NCBI GenBank assembly: GCA_003255025.1
Contig: QANY01008913.1
Span: 1 to 64,000 of the forward strand
Direction of reading: 5' to 3'
Source: Datisca glomerata
Lineage: Eukaryota; Streptophyta; Magnoliopsida; Cucurbitales; Datiscaceae
DNA length: 64,000 bases
The notes under the pieces are model-generated. The model had not been told where the DNA came from and did no database searches. It saw only the letters and a program-made list of their open reading frames with translations. The position numbers and the translations under genes were made by a program. Positions within the stretch are counted from its first letter, which is position 1; every line of letters starts with the position of its first letter. Below are positions 1 to 10,539 of the stretch, in pieces.

Positions 1-585
1 TAGCAATCCTCTTTTCTTTCTTTTGATCTTCCACTCTCCCTCTATCAGCCTTGGTCGGTCTATATCCAAGTCCAAACCTTTGCTCATTCTTGTCCCAGTC
101 AATTAACTTATTTATGCCTTGATGCTCACTCCCAAGTCCCTTACCTGGCTGGTATCCCCCTTTGATCATCAACCTTGCAACCATCTGACATGCTTTTGAT
201 AGGTTTGGCGTTGGAGAGGGTTTCCCACTAGCAACAAACGTGGTGTTCGCAATCTCAAATGATCGAAATGAGCACTCCAATGCTTCCTCTGCGGCCTCGA
301 CATATGGCATGGTGGCTGGCTTGGATACCAAAAAATATTCTTCCCCATATATACAAATGAGTTTATAATCCATTGTGAGTTTCAGCTTCTGATGTAAGGA
401 AGAAGGTATTGCACCAGCAGAGTGAATCCATGGTCGACCCAAAAGGAAACTGTACGCTGGATTTATGTCCATCACTTGAAAAATAATATTGAATATGCAT
501 GGTCCGATTCGAATAGGTATCTCTATGTCTCCGATTACTTCTCTTCGGGTACCGTTGAATGCTCTTACTATAGACCATCATATCA
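1..585 (-). pseudogene. Ty3/gypsy retrotransposon polyprotein fragment (protease to G-patch region)
   Basis: Reading the minus strand gives an open frame that runs off the left edge of the window. It carries the plant Ty3/gypsy signature FLLGRPWIHSAGAIPSSLHQ at the end of the retropepsin-like domain, preceded by a VIGDIEIPIRIGP-type strand. It is followed by an acidic stretch and a glycine-rich G-patch motif (GYQPGKGLG). The frame breaks near position 585, where upstream protease sequence should continue, so only this segment survives. It abuts pararetrovirus sequence of the opposite orientation at about 585-640. The gag-pol family is clear; the exact lineage is not. Confidence 0.75.
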
Positions 586-629
586 AACACTTGAATATTC
601 TCAAGCATGCTATTATCCGTAATGGTTTG

Positions 630-1341
630 GTTGTTTATACTATCAAAATGAAAATATTTCAAACTGCGGTAAGATTTTTAAGTCATAATATTTCCACTGG
701 AACTATTATTCCCATTAACTGTAGCATAGAATTCGCTTCTAAATTTCTAGATGAAAATTAAAGAAAAAACCCAATTACAGAGATTTCTTGGTAGTCTTAA
801 CTATATTAGAGACTTTTATCCACAGTTATCACAAGATACTTCTATTTTGTACAACATACTTAAGAAAAATCCTACTCCTTGGACAACACAAGATACTCTA
901 GCTATTAAGAAAATCAAAGAAAAAATTAAACAGTTATATTGTTTATCTTTGCCCAATCCTAATTGGCAGAGAATTGTAGAAACAGATGCTTCCAACCAAG
1001 GTTTTGGTGGTATTCTCCAACAGGTAAACCCTCATAAACATCAAGATGATTTCTTAAGGTTTACTTCAGGAACTTGGAAAGGACCAACAAACAATTATCC
1101 AACCATTAAACAAGAATGTTTAGCAATTGTTAAATTTTCTTAAATTTCAGGATGATTTACTTAACCAACATTTTCTTATTAGAATTGATTGTTCTGCAAC
1201 TAAACAAATATTTAAACAAGACTTACATAATCTTGCTTCCAAACAAAGCATTTTATCAATATTTGACTTTGATATTGAATATATTAAAGGTAAATAGAAC
1301 TCTCTCCCTGACTTCTTAACTCGTGAATATTTACAGGGATA
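630..1341 (+). pseudogene. Endogenous pararetrovirus: reverse transcriptase C-terminal part and RNase H
   Basis: Two overlapping frames carry the end of a Caulimoviridae-type reverse transcriptase (around 640-760) and its thumb and RNase H domain (751-1143). Key motifs are QLQRFLGSLNYI, an ETDAS strand with the RNase H aspartate, FTSGTW and QECLAIVK. The similarity continues in a shifted frame from 1141 to the stop at 1341, so there are at least two frameshifts. The palm domain with the catalytic aspartates is missing, because the left end abuts gypsy DNA. The motif set is that of pararetroviruses rather than Ty3/gypsy. A dead relic. Confidence 0.8.
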
Positions 1342-1349
1342 AAAACAAC

Positions 1350-2461
1350 ATGAGTAACAGAAGTCATGGCCGAGGCCAACGAGATTGTGGCAAAGGACGT
1401 AACAGTATCAACAACAGCAAGATGGCATATTTTGGCCAACAGAATTCCTCAGTATTCAAGAGGCTAATTCTAGAAAGTCTACTAAGAATACCCTTTTAAC
1501 ACCATAACAGCATATTCCTAACAATATTTCTGAAGAGACAATTCTCTTTATTGAACCAACAGATGAAAAATGGATGTCTGATCCATGGGAGATTAAAAAA
1601 ATACATCTCTCAACCCAACCATCACGATTTGAGCAATATCGATATTTCTATAAAACAATCATAGTACAAACCAACGCCATGGACAACAGACACACCCTCC
1701 ATGACTCCAACTAAAATACCAACCCTATCACATTCAGTAAGGTTGTTATCAAAAACATAATGTCGATTAGCCAATGGGGCATTCATCCTTACACCACCAG
1801 AACTCTTGACCTGAATCAAAAGGAAGTAAAATACAATAATTGGGATTTTATTGATTCCTTTAGCTATACCTTTTATTACCAGAACCTTGTTCATAGCCAT
1901 ACGTGGTTTATTAGAGTTTGTCCCAAAATTCTTAATACTAGCCTACCAAATTGGTTCTTAGCTTGGTGGGATAAATTCCGAATAGGCTTTGAAACTCTAC
2001 CAGAAAAAATTCAAATAGAATTTATAGAGTAGCATTCTTCTTACTCTCTTTTATCAAGTAACAAAAATATTACAATACCCAAATCTCTAATTCATTTTAT
2101 TATATGATTCAATATCCCTTGGATCTGGAAATGGAAATTAAAATGTGACTATCAGAATGGTGTCCCAAGACTTAAAAGAGTCTTTTTCACCAAGTGGTGG
2201 GATAAGGGGATGAACCCCAACATAACAGAATTAATCAAAACCATCAAAGCACATTCACAGGCCTGCTTTGAAGCCATCCCTAAGGCTCTTCCAACTTCAA
2301 CAGGAAATCCTTTTATTAATGCCCAGACCATCATTAAACCGAAAGTTCCTGATCTTACTAAAAAGGAAGTAATGATAAAAACCATGTATTACATCAAAGA
2401 ACAATTTTTTCATGTTTTTGTTCCGCAAGATACTTCCATGAAAACCACTACAAGTCAATAG
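1350..2461 (+). pseudogene. Endogenous pararetrovirus: ORF downstream of RNase H, first copy
   Basis: Starting at the ATG at 1350, just after the RNase H stop, this stretch holds broken frames at 1760-2032 and 2210-2461. A copy of the same sequence recurs at 4998-5766 (+) and 8924-9392 (-), so it is a regular part of the element. The first part contains a tryptophan-rich segment (WFLAWWDKF) and the second a KAHSQACFEAIPKAL-type helix. I do not know its function. A second ORF of unknown role after the RT/RNase H is a feature of florendoviruses, which is why I lean to that group. Position 2461 joins directly to the intergenic region without the promoter found in the second copy. Confidence 0.65.
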
Positions 2462-2830
2462 AATAATTGTTCATGAGACCATGTATGCTATAATTTAAAT
2501 CTTATATAACCATTACTATAACCCTTAGCATTTATGATCCATGTTAACTCTAAGGCACTCAATATGTAGCTAGTAAGGTTGAGGAAGCAATCACTATTTA
2601 TACAGTAAGTTTGAGGAACAATCAATGAATAGTGTGTGTGACATCCAACAAGTCGCGTATTGACCAAGTCCGTTGAGCAGAGATTGCGTTAGGACTGTTG
2701 ATCCAAGTAAAACATTGACAGACGTGCTAACTATGAGTTATTTTGATCTTTGAATTTACTGCCTATGTAGTGGTCAACCCCATCACTTTATGAGATACTT
2801 GATGGTTAGGTGTAAGTTGGTATCAGGGCT
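2462..2830 (+). promoter_or_regulatory. Pararetrovirus intergenic/leader region, copy 1, with primer-binding site
   Basis: A non-coding block of about 370 bases is repeated at 6166-6515 (+) and 8065-8425 (-). It ends in TGGTATCAGGGCT at 2818-2830, which matches the plant initiator-tRNA-Met primer-binding site consensus (TGGTATCAGAGCC) with mismatches. In Caulimoviridae this site primes minus-strand DNA synthesis and lies in the leader upstream of the first ORF. That fits the movement-protein sequence that follows. This copy lacks the TATA-containing part present at 5740-6165. Confidence 0.7.
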
Positions 2831-2869
2831 AATGGTTTATCAAGATGCTAAAGAAGCTTTGGATAAATA

Positions 2870-3540
2870 GACCATACCCAAAGTTAACCAGAAACAATTT
2901 ACAAAATTGGTAATTTTGATTTCACCAGTAGAAATATAATCAAAACTTATGAATATGTCATTCCCTTACAGAATAATAATGATATAATTTATTTATTGCA
3001 TATTCATGATTTATATCCTTTTATGCAAAAATATAAATATCTACATATAGGACTTATGCAAATTGCTTTCAAGCCTCTGACTTTATTAGTTCAGAACACC
3101 ACCATATAATGCACTCTTAGAGATGGTAGATGCCTCAATTGGAAAGCCTCACTAATGAGAGCCATAGAAACCAGTTTATCTCATGGACCAGTATAATTTA
3201 ATATTTATCCTAACTTGGGCATTGCTCTTTCTGGCAGTAATTTAGTCAAAGTTCTAGAGCTCCGAGTTCAATTGCATGGTTATGATTACCTACCGGGCTC
3301 ATCTCCTTTTGTCATCTCATTCAGGATTCACCTTAAGGTTCTTTCCACCTCAAATTCTTACACCCGTAAGCAGAGTGAGCAAGGACATACTTTCCTGATT
3401 GATAATTCATTTATCCCTGACGATTATATCAAAGAAATCTATATATCTAACAACCAAATACCCTATGGTGTTTATGAAGCTAATAATAAAAGAACGCCTA
3501 ATAGCCCAACTGCTAACGATATGCAATTTAATCTTTAATG
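2870..3540 (+). pseudogene. Endogenous pararetrovirus: movement protein region, copy 1
   Basis: Downstream of the primer-binding site the three forward frames together resemble a 30K-superfamily movement protein, the tubule-forming type that enlarges plasmodesmata. The clearest open piece is 3215-3538, with a serine/leucine strand followed by HGYDYLPGS. The same region recurs inverted at about 7000-7880. Frameshifts and stops interrupt it several times (for example near 3105 and 3196). It is the N-terminal domain of the polyprotein in florendovirus-like gene order. Confidence 0.65.
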
Positions 3541-4028
3541 GATTTTACACCCAAAAGTTTATTAAGATAAAGTCTTCACCAGGATTTTACGTAACCGAAA
3601 TATCATAATTTTAGGAATTGGTATTTCTCAAACCATAATCCTCAACAACTCTTAGATCTTAAAAACCTGTATTATTATCAGTTAGAAAAATATCAACTAC
3701 TTCAGTCTTTTCCTGAATGGTACTATCAGCTTACCCTACATGTCAAACTGCATGATAATTGGAAAATACAAGGTCTCTCCAATATTCAAAAGAATTGGAT
3801 AACCACAGATGGTCGTACTTACCAATCTACCCACCCACCACCTTTATCCTTAGAACTTGCTCCAGGAAATGGTAATAAAAAAATATTTAGTTATGAATCC
3901 TTATACTGAAGTCCCTGAGAAAGCTAGTCATCAGGAACCAGTGAGAATCAAGGATATTCTCTCCTTAACCAAATAGAATAATTATACCAATATTTTCCTT
4001 CAAACTATAGGAACTCATCTAACCCGTA
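3541..4028 (+). pseudogene. Endogenous pararetrovirus: segment between movement and coat protein, copy 1
   Basis: Sequence between the movement-protein and coat-protein regions is mirrored at 6516-6900 on the minus strand. Short frames encode aromatic-rich and proline-rich stretches (for example a THPPPLSLE motif near 3830). Frameshifts are present, including an extra A in the run near 3880. No known domain is visible. It is assigned to the polyprotein only by position and by its inverted copy. Confidence 0.5.
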
Positions 4029-4900
4029 TTGAAGATCATATTAACCAAATACAGGAAACTAAGACCCAACTATCAATCTATAATTCACCATTTTCTTGGA
4101 CCAGGAGTGATTAATACTGACATACATCAAGAATTATTACAAAATCTTAGATGTCCTTCCTTAACCCGTTTCCGTTGGTATAAAGACGTTTTCCTCATGA
4201 AAGTCATGCAGTGAAGTGACGCTAACAGTGAGCATTGGAAGGCCAAATTTATAGATGGTCTCCCTAGTCTATTTGCTGAAAAGGCTCGTAAAAAGCTTCT
4301 AGATAAGCATAATCAGATGGATATCCCTTATGACCAGTACACTTATGGCCATCTTGTTGACCTAGTCATTGAAGAAGGATTAGCTCTTTGCAATGACATG
4401 AAATTACAACATTTGATGAAAAATAAGAAACTTACTAACCGTAAAGAATTAGGCGAATTCTGTGACCAATTTGTCTATGATACAAAAATACAATATCCTT
4501 CTACCTTTCAACCATATAGAACTTCAAAACCTAATAAGTCCCATAAATGAAACTTCTCTAGGGAGAAATCCTAGTATATGAATAAAAATTCTCCTCTTAA
4601 GCATCCTCCTAAGAAAGTTTCCTCCAGAAAGCATAAACCCCATGGCACCTTCTCTAAGTGTGGTTTACCTATTACTCTAATAAGTGTTGATCCAAATTTA
4701 AGAAGAAATTGAATGAGCTATCCTTTAATGGGGAGACCCAACATAAAATTTTAAATTATCTTTCTAATAGCAGTTCAACAGAAGATAGTACAGATGATGA
4801 TTTTACTCAAATTTATAAAACTGACTCTGACTCCTCTACTACTATTAAACAACCTTGTTGCTCTAAATCGTGCAACATGATAACTAAAGCCAACGATTGA
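4029..4900 (+). pseudogene. Endogenous pararetrovirus: coat protein / zinc-knuckle region, copy 1
   Basis: Open pieces at 4029-4214, 4317-4550 and 4709-4900 correspond to the nucleocapsid part of the polyprotein, including an FRWYKDVF segment. A lysine-rich tail is followed by what should be a CCHC zinc knuckle (about 4645-4690). There only one of the expected cysteines and no histidine remain, so the RNA-binding finger is destroyed. A serine/acid-rich stretch (SNSSSTEDSTDDD) follows, as is common after caulimovirid coat proteins. The protease and reverse transcriptase that should come next are absent; the sequence jumps to the downstream ORF near 4998. Confidence 0.65.
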
Positions 4901-4997
4901 AATACATAGTTGAGATGAATGGTCTTGGTATGAATGGACCAAGTATCAATGTTTAACTGACACCCAACAATCTTTCCTAGCAACTGCAGATTAAACC

Positions 4998-5766
4998 ATA
5001 TATGGTTTATTAGAGTTTGTCCCAAAATTCTTAAACTAGCCTACCAAATTGGTTCTTAGTTTGGTGGGATATATTCGGGATGACCTTTGAAACTCTACCA
5101 GAAACAATTCAAATAGAATTTAGAGAATGGCATTCTTCCTACTCTCTTTTATCAGTAAACAAAAATATTACAGTATTCAAATCTCTAATTCATTTTATTA
5201 TCCGATTCAATATCCCTTAGATCTGAAAATGAGATTTAAAATGTGACTATTGGAATAATGTTCCAAGACTTAAACGTGTCTTTTTCACCAATTAGTGGGA
5301 TAAGGGGATGAACCCTAACATAACAGAATTAATCAAAACCATCAAAGCACATTCACAGGCCATCTTTGAAGCCATCCCTAAGGCTCTTCAAGCTTCAACG
5401 AGAAATCATTTTATTAATGCCCAAACCATCATTAAACAGAAATTTCCTGATCTTACTGAAAAGGAATTATTGATAAAAACCATGGATTACATCAAAGAAA
5501 TTTTTTTTCATGTTTTTGTTCCGCAAGATACTTCCATGAAAATGACTACCAGTCAACAGAATGATTCTGACCATGAGGATAACACTATTAGAATCCTGGC
5601 CGGTGAGAGCCAAGACCCAGAAGCATCTGATCACATTATTTCTGATTTTTTTGGAATTCTCTTACTTGTATTATTTCAGAAAAGATCGATGAATACAAAA
5701 AGGGAAAAAGAAAAGTATAACTTTTATCCCCCACTTATAACAGGATGGAAAGTCTACTTTAATTAA
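4998..5766 (+). pseudogene. Endogenous pararetrovirus: downstream ORF, copy 2
   Basis: This aligns with 1903-2461 and adds a longer C-terminus. The open piece 5308-5766 would encode 152 residues. It starts with the same helix as copy 1 and ends with an acidic segment and a lysine-rich tail before the stop at 5764-5766. It joins coat-protein-side sequence directly at about 4985-4998, so protease, reverse transcriptase and RNase H have been deleted from this unit. Function unknown; the annotation rests on the three-fold repetition in the window. Confidence 0.6.
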
Positions 5767-6165
5767 AGTAGATTTCCTTTGTCGACCACCACAAGACTAT
5801 CAATAGAAGACAACAAATCTACTTTGACTAAAGTAGATTCCCAAAAAGTAAGAAGATAAGGAATGGATGACTCCTAGCCATCCAGGACACGAAAACCTTA
5901 TCTTTTTTATGTTATATAAGGGAACCTCACCCTTTGTTGAGGAGACAGATTTATTAGTTTGTATTAGGATCTCATGTGTTGAGAATAAAATGCTCTTCAT
6001 TCTCTCTAATTTCTCATTCTAAGCACTTTTATTATATCACTCTTTTATTACATCAAGTTGTGCATATATCTTGAAGTCCATCTTGAAGCCACAATTACAT
6101 CTTAATACTGCACGAGCTATCAAGCTCCCATAAAAAAATTTTCTTCTTTTAAATCAAACAGTAAT
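5740..6165 (+). promoter_or_regulatory. Pararetrovirus promoter with TATA box, paired palindromes and poly(A) signal
   Basis: A TATA box TATATAAG at 5913-5920 resembles the caulimovirid pregenomic RNA promoter. Upstream lie a perfect 20-base palindrome at 5753-5772 and a 10-base inverted repeat with a 4-base loop at 5816-5839, both built on TCTACTTT/AAAGTAGA. AATAAA at 5984-5989 follows the TATA box by about 70 bases, as expected for a terminally redundant pregenomic RNA. An inverted second copy lies at 8426-8920. Activity in the present plant is not implied. Confidence 0.6.
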
Positions 6166-6515
6166 TGTTCATGAGATCATGTATGCTATAATTTAAACAT
6201 TATATAACCATTACTATAACCCTTAGTATTCATGATCCATGCTAACTCTAAGACACTCAATATGTAGCTAGTAAGGTTGAGAAAGCAATCACTATTTATA
6301 CAGTAAGTTTGAGGAGCAATTAATGAATAGTTAGTGGGACGTCCAACAAGTCACATATATGTAAGGTCCATTAAGCAGGGATTGCATTAGGACTGTTGAC
6401 CCAAGTAAAACATTGATAGACGTGCTAACTATGAGTTATTTTGGTCTTTGAATTTACTGCCTATGTAGTGGTCAGTACCATCACTTTATGAGATGCGTGT
6501 TGGTTAGTTGTAAGT
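6166..6515 (+). repeat. Pararetrovirus intergenic region, copy 2, cut at the primer-binding site
   Basis: This repeats 2462-2816 closely. The match stops at GTAAG, immediately before the TGGTATCA of the primer-binding site. From 6516 onward the sequence is the reverse complement of the movement/coat linker region (about 3890-3950). This is the fold-over point of the two opposed pararetrovirus halves. Confidence 0.75.
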
Positions 6516-8048
6516 CTCGATGACTAGCTTTCTTAGGGACTTCAGTATAAAGATTTATAACTAAAGGTTTTTTATTACCATTTTCTGGAGCAAGTTTTAA
6601 GGATAAAGGTGGTGGATGGGTAGATTGGTAAGTACGACCACATGTGGTTATTCGATTCTTTTGAATATTGGAGAGAACTTGTATATGCTGGTCATCATAT
6701 AGTTGACATGTAGGGTAAGCTGATAGTACCATTTAGGAAAAGACTAAAGTCATTGATCTTTTTCCAATTGATAATAATGCAGGTTTTTAATATCTAAGAG
6801 TTTTTTAGGATTATGGTTTGAGAAATACCAATTCCTATTTGATATTTCGGTTGCATAAAATCTTGGTGAAGATGTTGTCTTAATAAACTTCTGGGTGTAA
6901 AATCCATTAAAGATTAAATTTCATATCGCTGGCAGTTGGGCTATTAGGCCTTATGTTATTATTATCAGCTTCATAAACACCATGGGCTATTTGGTTGTCC
7001 GATATATGGATTACTTTGATATAATCGCCAGGGATAAAGGAATTCTCAGATCCATTAGATCCTACTGGTTTTGATGTAGATTGTCTAGAAGATTCGGGAA
7101 TATCAAACTTATAAGGAGGAATACTTCTATTTCTTATACTAGAAAGGCTTCTAGTTAAGGGTTTCTAGAAAAGAAGATCAACATTACCTCATTGGGTTTG
7201 AATGACATCTTCAATAAATTGCCTAATAATAGGTCCCGTAGGCACGTCGTTAAAGATTTTCTAAGTTTCAGGAAAAGTAATATCATCCCAAGGTATCATG
7301 CGAGGAATAGCTACATGGATGCTAAAGAGATTAGTATCAATAAGGACAGTATGTCCTTGCTCACTTTGCTTGCGGGTGTAAGGATTTAAGGTGGAAAGAA
7401 CCTAAGGTGAATCCTGAATAAGATGGAAAAAGGAGATGAGACTTGTAGGTAATCATAACCATGCGATTGAACTCAGAGTTCTAAAACTTTGGTTAAATTA
7501 CTGTCAGAAAGATCAACGCTCAAGTTAGGATAAATATTAAAGTATACTGGTCCATGAGATAAACTGGTTTTTATGGCTCCCATTAGTGAGGCTTTCCAGT
7601 TGAGGCATCTACCATCTCTAAGAGTGTATTGTATGATTGTGTTATGACCTAATAAAGTCAAAGGCTTGAAAGCAATTTGCACAAGTCCTATATGCAGATA
7701 TTTATATTTTTTAATAAAATGATATAAATCATGAATATGCAATAGGTAAATTATATCATCATTATTATGTGAAGGAATAGCATATTCAAAAAAAATTATT
7801 ATTTTTCTACTAGTGAAATCAAAAGTACTAATTTTGTAAATTTTTTCTGCTTTAACTTTGGGTATAGTCCATTTATCCAAAGATTCTTTAACATCTTAAT
7901 AAGCTATTAGTTATGTAACTTCTGATGTTGATGCTACAATATTAGCTACTGTTGTGATAGAAGAAGAACTTAATTCAGACATGTTTGTATGGTGACCATG
8001 TATGAATAATTTAAAGATAATATAAACACTATTATAACCAAAACCATT
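6516..8048 (-). pseudogene. Endogenous pararetrovirus: movement protein and linker, inverted copy
   Basis: On the minus strand this runs from the primer-binding site at 8049-8064 through the movement-protein region to the linker, mirroring 2831-3950. The longest open piece is 7473-7880 (135 residues). It contains the hydrophobic strand and the DLSDSNLTKVLEL motif typical of 30K-type movement proteins. Stops and frameshifts differ from those of the plus copy, for example the piece is open where the plus copy is interrupted. The two halves therefore diverged independently or came from different viral molecules. Confidence 0.65.
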
Positions 8049-8064
8049 CATGGCTTTGATACCA
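8049..8064 (-). other. Pararetrovirus primer-binding site (tRNA-iMet)
   Basis: The minus strand reads TGGTATCAAAGCCATG, which differs by one base from the complement of the plant initiator tRNA-Met 3' end. It lies between the inverted intergenic region and the inverted movement-protein region, exactly as in the plus copy at 2818-2830. Confidence 0.75.
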
Positions 8065-8920
8065 ACTTACAGCTAACCAACACCCATCTCATAAAATGAG
8101 GGGGTTGACCACTACATAGGCAGTAAATTCAAAGACCAAAATAACTCATAGTTAGCACGTCTGTCAACGTTTTACTTAGGTCAATAGTCCTAATGTAATC
8201 CCTGCTCAACGGACCTTACCAATACGCGACGTGTTGGACGTCCCACTAACTATTCGTTGATTGTTCCTGAAACTTACTGTATAAATAGTGAGTGCTTCCT
8301 CAACCTTACTAGCTACATATTGAGTGCCTTAGAGTTTGCATGGATCATGAATACAAAGGGTTATAGTAATGGTTATATAAGGTTTAAATTATAGCATACA
8401 TGGTCTCATGAACAATTACTGTTTAATTTAAAAGAAGAAAACTCACTGATGGGAGCTTGATAGCTCGTGCATTATTAAGATGTAATTGTAGCTTCAAGAT
8501 GGACTTCAAAATATATGCACAGCTTGATGTACTAAAAGAACGATGTAATATAAGAGCTTAGAAAGAGAAATTAGAGAGAAGGGAGAGCATTTTATTCTCA
8601 ACACATGAGATCCTAATACAAACTAAAAACTTGCTCCTTAACAAAGGGTGAGGTTCCCTTATATAACATAAAAAAGATAAGGTTTTCGTGTCCTGCATGG
8701 TTTGGAGTCGTCCATTCCTTATCTTCTTACTTTTTAAGAATCTACCCTAGTCAAAGTAGATTTGTTGTCTTCTGTTAATAGTCTTCTGGTGTTCGACAAA
8801 GGGAATCTACTTTAAGTAAAGTAGATTTGTCATCCTGTTATGAGTGGGGGATAAAAGTTAAACTTTTCTTTTTCCCTTTTTGTATCTATCAAACTTTTTT
8901 GAAATAATACAGGTAAGAGA
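8065..8920 (-). promoter_or_regulatory. Pararetrovirus intergenic region and promoter, inverted copy
   Basis: Bases 8065-8425 mirror the intergenic block and 8426-8920 mirror the promoter block of the plus half. The TATA box is at 8658-8665 and the poly(A) signal appears as TTTATT at 8591-8596. The inverted repeat at 8804-8827 has perfect 10-base arms around a 4-base loop; the second one at 8739-8763 has decayed. Order and spacing match 5740-6515. Confidence 0.65.
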
Positions 8921-8923
8921 ATC

Positions 8924-9392
8924 TCAAAAATCAGAAATAATGGGATTAGATGCTTCGGGATCATATGCTTCTAGGTCTTGGCTCTCACCGGCCAGAATGC
9001 TGAAAGTGTTGTCCTCATTGCCAGAATCATTATGTTGACTGGTAGTGGTTTTCATGGAAGTATCTTCATGTACAAAAACATGAAAAAATTGTTCTTTGAT
9101 GTAATTCATGATTTTTATCATTAATTCCTTTTTTAGTAAGATCAACAAATTTCTATTTAATGATGGTTTGGGCATTAATAAAAGGATTTCCTATTAGAGC
9201 TGAAAGAGCCTTAGGGATGGCTTCAAAGCAGGCATGTGAATGTGCTTTGATGATTTTGATTAATTCTGTTATGTTGGGGTTCATCTCCTTATCCCACCAC
9301 TTGGTGAAAAAGACTCGTTTAAGTCTTGGGACACCATTCTGATAGTCACATTTTAAATCCTCCAACTTATAGCTAACCAACACGCATCTCAT
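8924..9392 (-). pseudogene. Endogenous pararetrovirus: downstream ORF, inverted copy
   Basis: Overlapping minus frames at 9153-9392 and 8924-9175 match the downstream ORF of the plus half, with a frameshift near 9160. The segment runs into the inverted promoter at 8920. At its upstream end (about 9355-9460) it meets a patchwork of short duplicated pieces instead of RNase H. Function unknown. Confidence 0.6.
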
Positions 9393-9460
9393 AAAATGAG
9401 GGGGCTGACGACTATCAGAATGGTGTCCCCAGACTTAAACGAATGGTGTCCCAAGACTCG
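9355..9460 (-). repeat. Patchwork junction of short pararetrovirus pieces
   Basis: Within about 100 bases the minus strand shows a piece of the coat-protein region, then two truncated copies of the ACTATCAGAATGGTGTCCC motif from the downstream ORF, then a 45-base piece of the intergenic region ending just at the primer-binding site. The full downstream ORF begins after that. Such scrambled filler is typical of end-joining repair with template switching. Confidence 0.65.
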
Positions 9461-9461
9461 T

Positions 9462-10250
9462 TTATGTCTTAGGAGGATGCTTAGGAGGAGAATTTTTATT
9501 CATATATTGAGATTTCTTTCCAGAGAAATATCTTTTATGGGACTTATTAGGTTTAGAAGTGTTATACGGTTGAAAGGTAGAAGGATATTGTATTTTTGTA
9601 TCATAGACAAATTGGTCACAGAATTCGCCTAATTCTTTACGGTTAGTAAGATTCTTATTTTTCATCAAATGTTGTAATTTCATGTCATTGCAAAGGGATA
9701 ATACTTCTTAAATGACTAGGTCAACAAGATGGCCATAAGTGCACTGGTCATAAGGGATATCCATCTGATCATGCTTATCTTGAAGCTTTTTACGAACCTT
9801 TTCAGCAAATAGACTGGGGATACCATCTATAAATTTGGCCTTCCAATACTCACTGTTAGTGTCACTTCGGTGCATGAGTTTCGTGAGGAAAACGTCTTTA
9901 TACCAACGGAAATGGGTTAAGGAAGGACATCTAAGATTTTGTAATAATTCTCGATGTCTGTCAGTATTAATCACTCCTGGTTCAAGAAAATGATGAATTA
10001 TAGATTGATAGTATCATCAAAGTTTATTGATAGTATCATCAAAGTTCTTCTGAATATCTAAAATTTGTGAAAGAGAAAATTCTTCAGGTTCCTCTTTATG
10101 GGATGAATAATCCTGATTCATGATATTGAGTTGTCCTGAAGTTTCTGGAGTGATAATCTTAAGGTTTTTGTTTTTTCCAACAAGAGTTTCTATAAAATCA
10201 TCTTCTTTCTCGGTAGATTTTAATTTGAAATTTTAAACTTCAAGAGGGGG
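9462..10250 (-). pseudogene. Endogenous pararetrovirus: coat protein region and upstream linker, inverted copy
   Basis: Minus-strand open pieces at 9708-9974 and 9462-9683 match the coat-protein region of the plus half (4100-4620). Upstream on this strand, 10050-10245 is an acidic linker frame absent from the plus half. A 24-base direct repeat at about 10004-10045 has duplicated two stop-bearing units. The zinc-knuckle part is not retained. The element ends near 10250, just before a TA microsatellite. Confidence 0.6.
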
Positions 10251-10277
10251 TTTTCTCGTGATTGGTTCAAGGTTAAT

Positions 10278-10279
<2 letters not shown>

Positions 10280-10308
<29 letters not shown>
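10280..10308. repeat. TA dinucleotide microsatellite
   Basis: An uninterrupted run of alternating T and A follows the pararetrovirus block. Similar runs lie at 11259-11288, 31057-31089 and about 45597-45618. Confidence 0.9.
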
Positions 10309-10317
<9 letters not shown>

Positions 10318-10539
10318 AAACAAAAAATGAAAATAGTATAAGTCGTCATAGTACCGAAATATGCAACTACCCTCACGTATGCAAAATTTAGAAATTTATA
10401 TATAAAATTATCTGCCAATACATAAGATTTTAATTAGGAGAATTACAAGTTGGCAAAGATATGTAAGGGCACATATATACTATATGTATACTATGAGTAT
10501 ATGCTAAAAGTTTTGCCATTTTTCTTATTATAAATCATA

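Noticed and set aside
2456..2466. Idea that loss of the promoter between the pararetrovirus ORF and intergenic region reflects a spliced RNA
   Set aside because: The jump has no GT-AG borders, so a DNA deletion is simpler.
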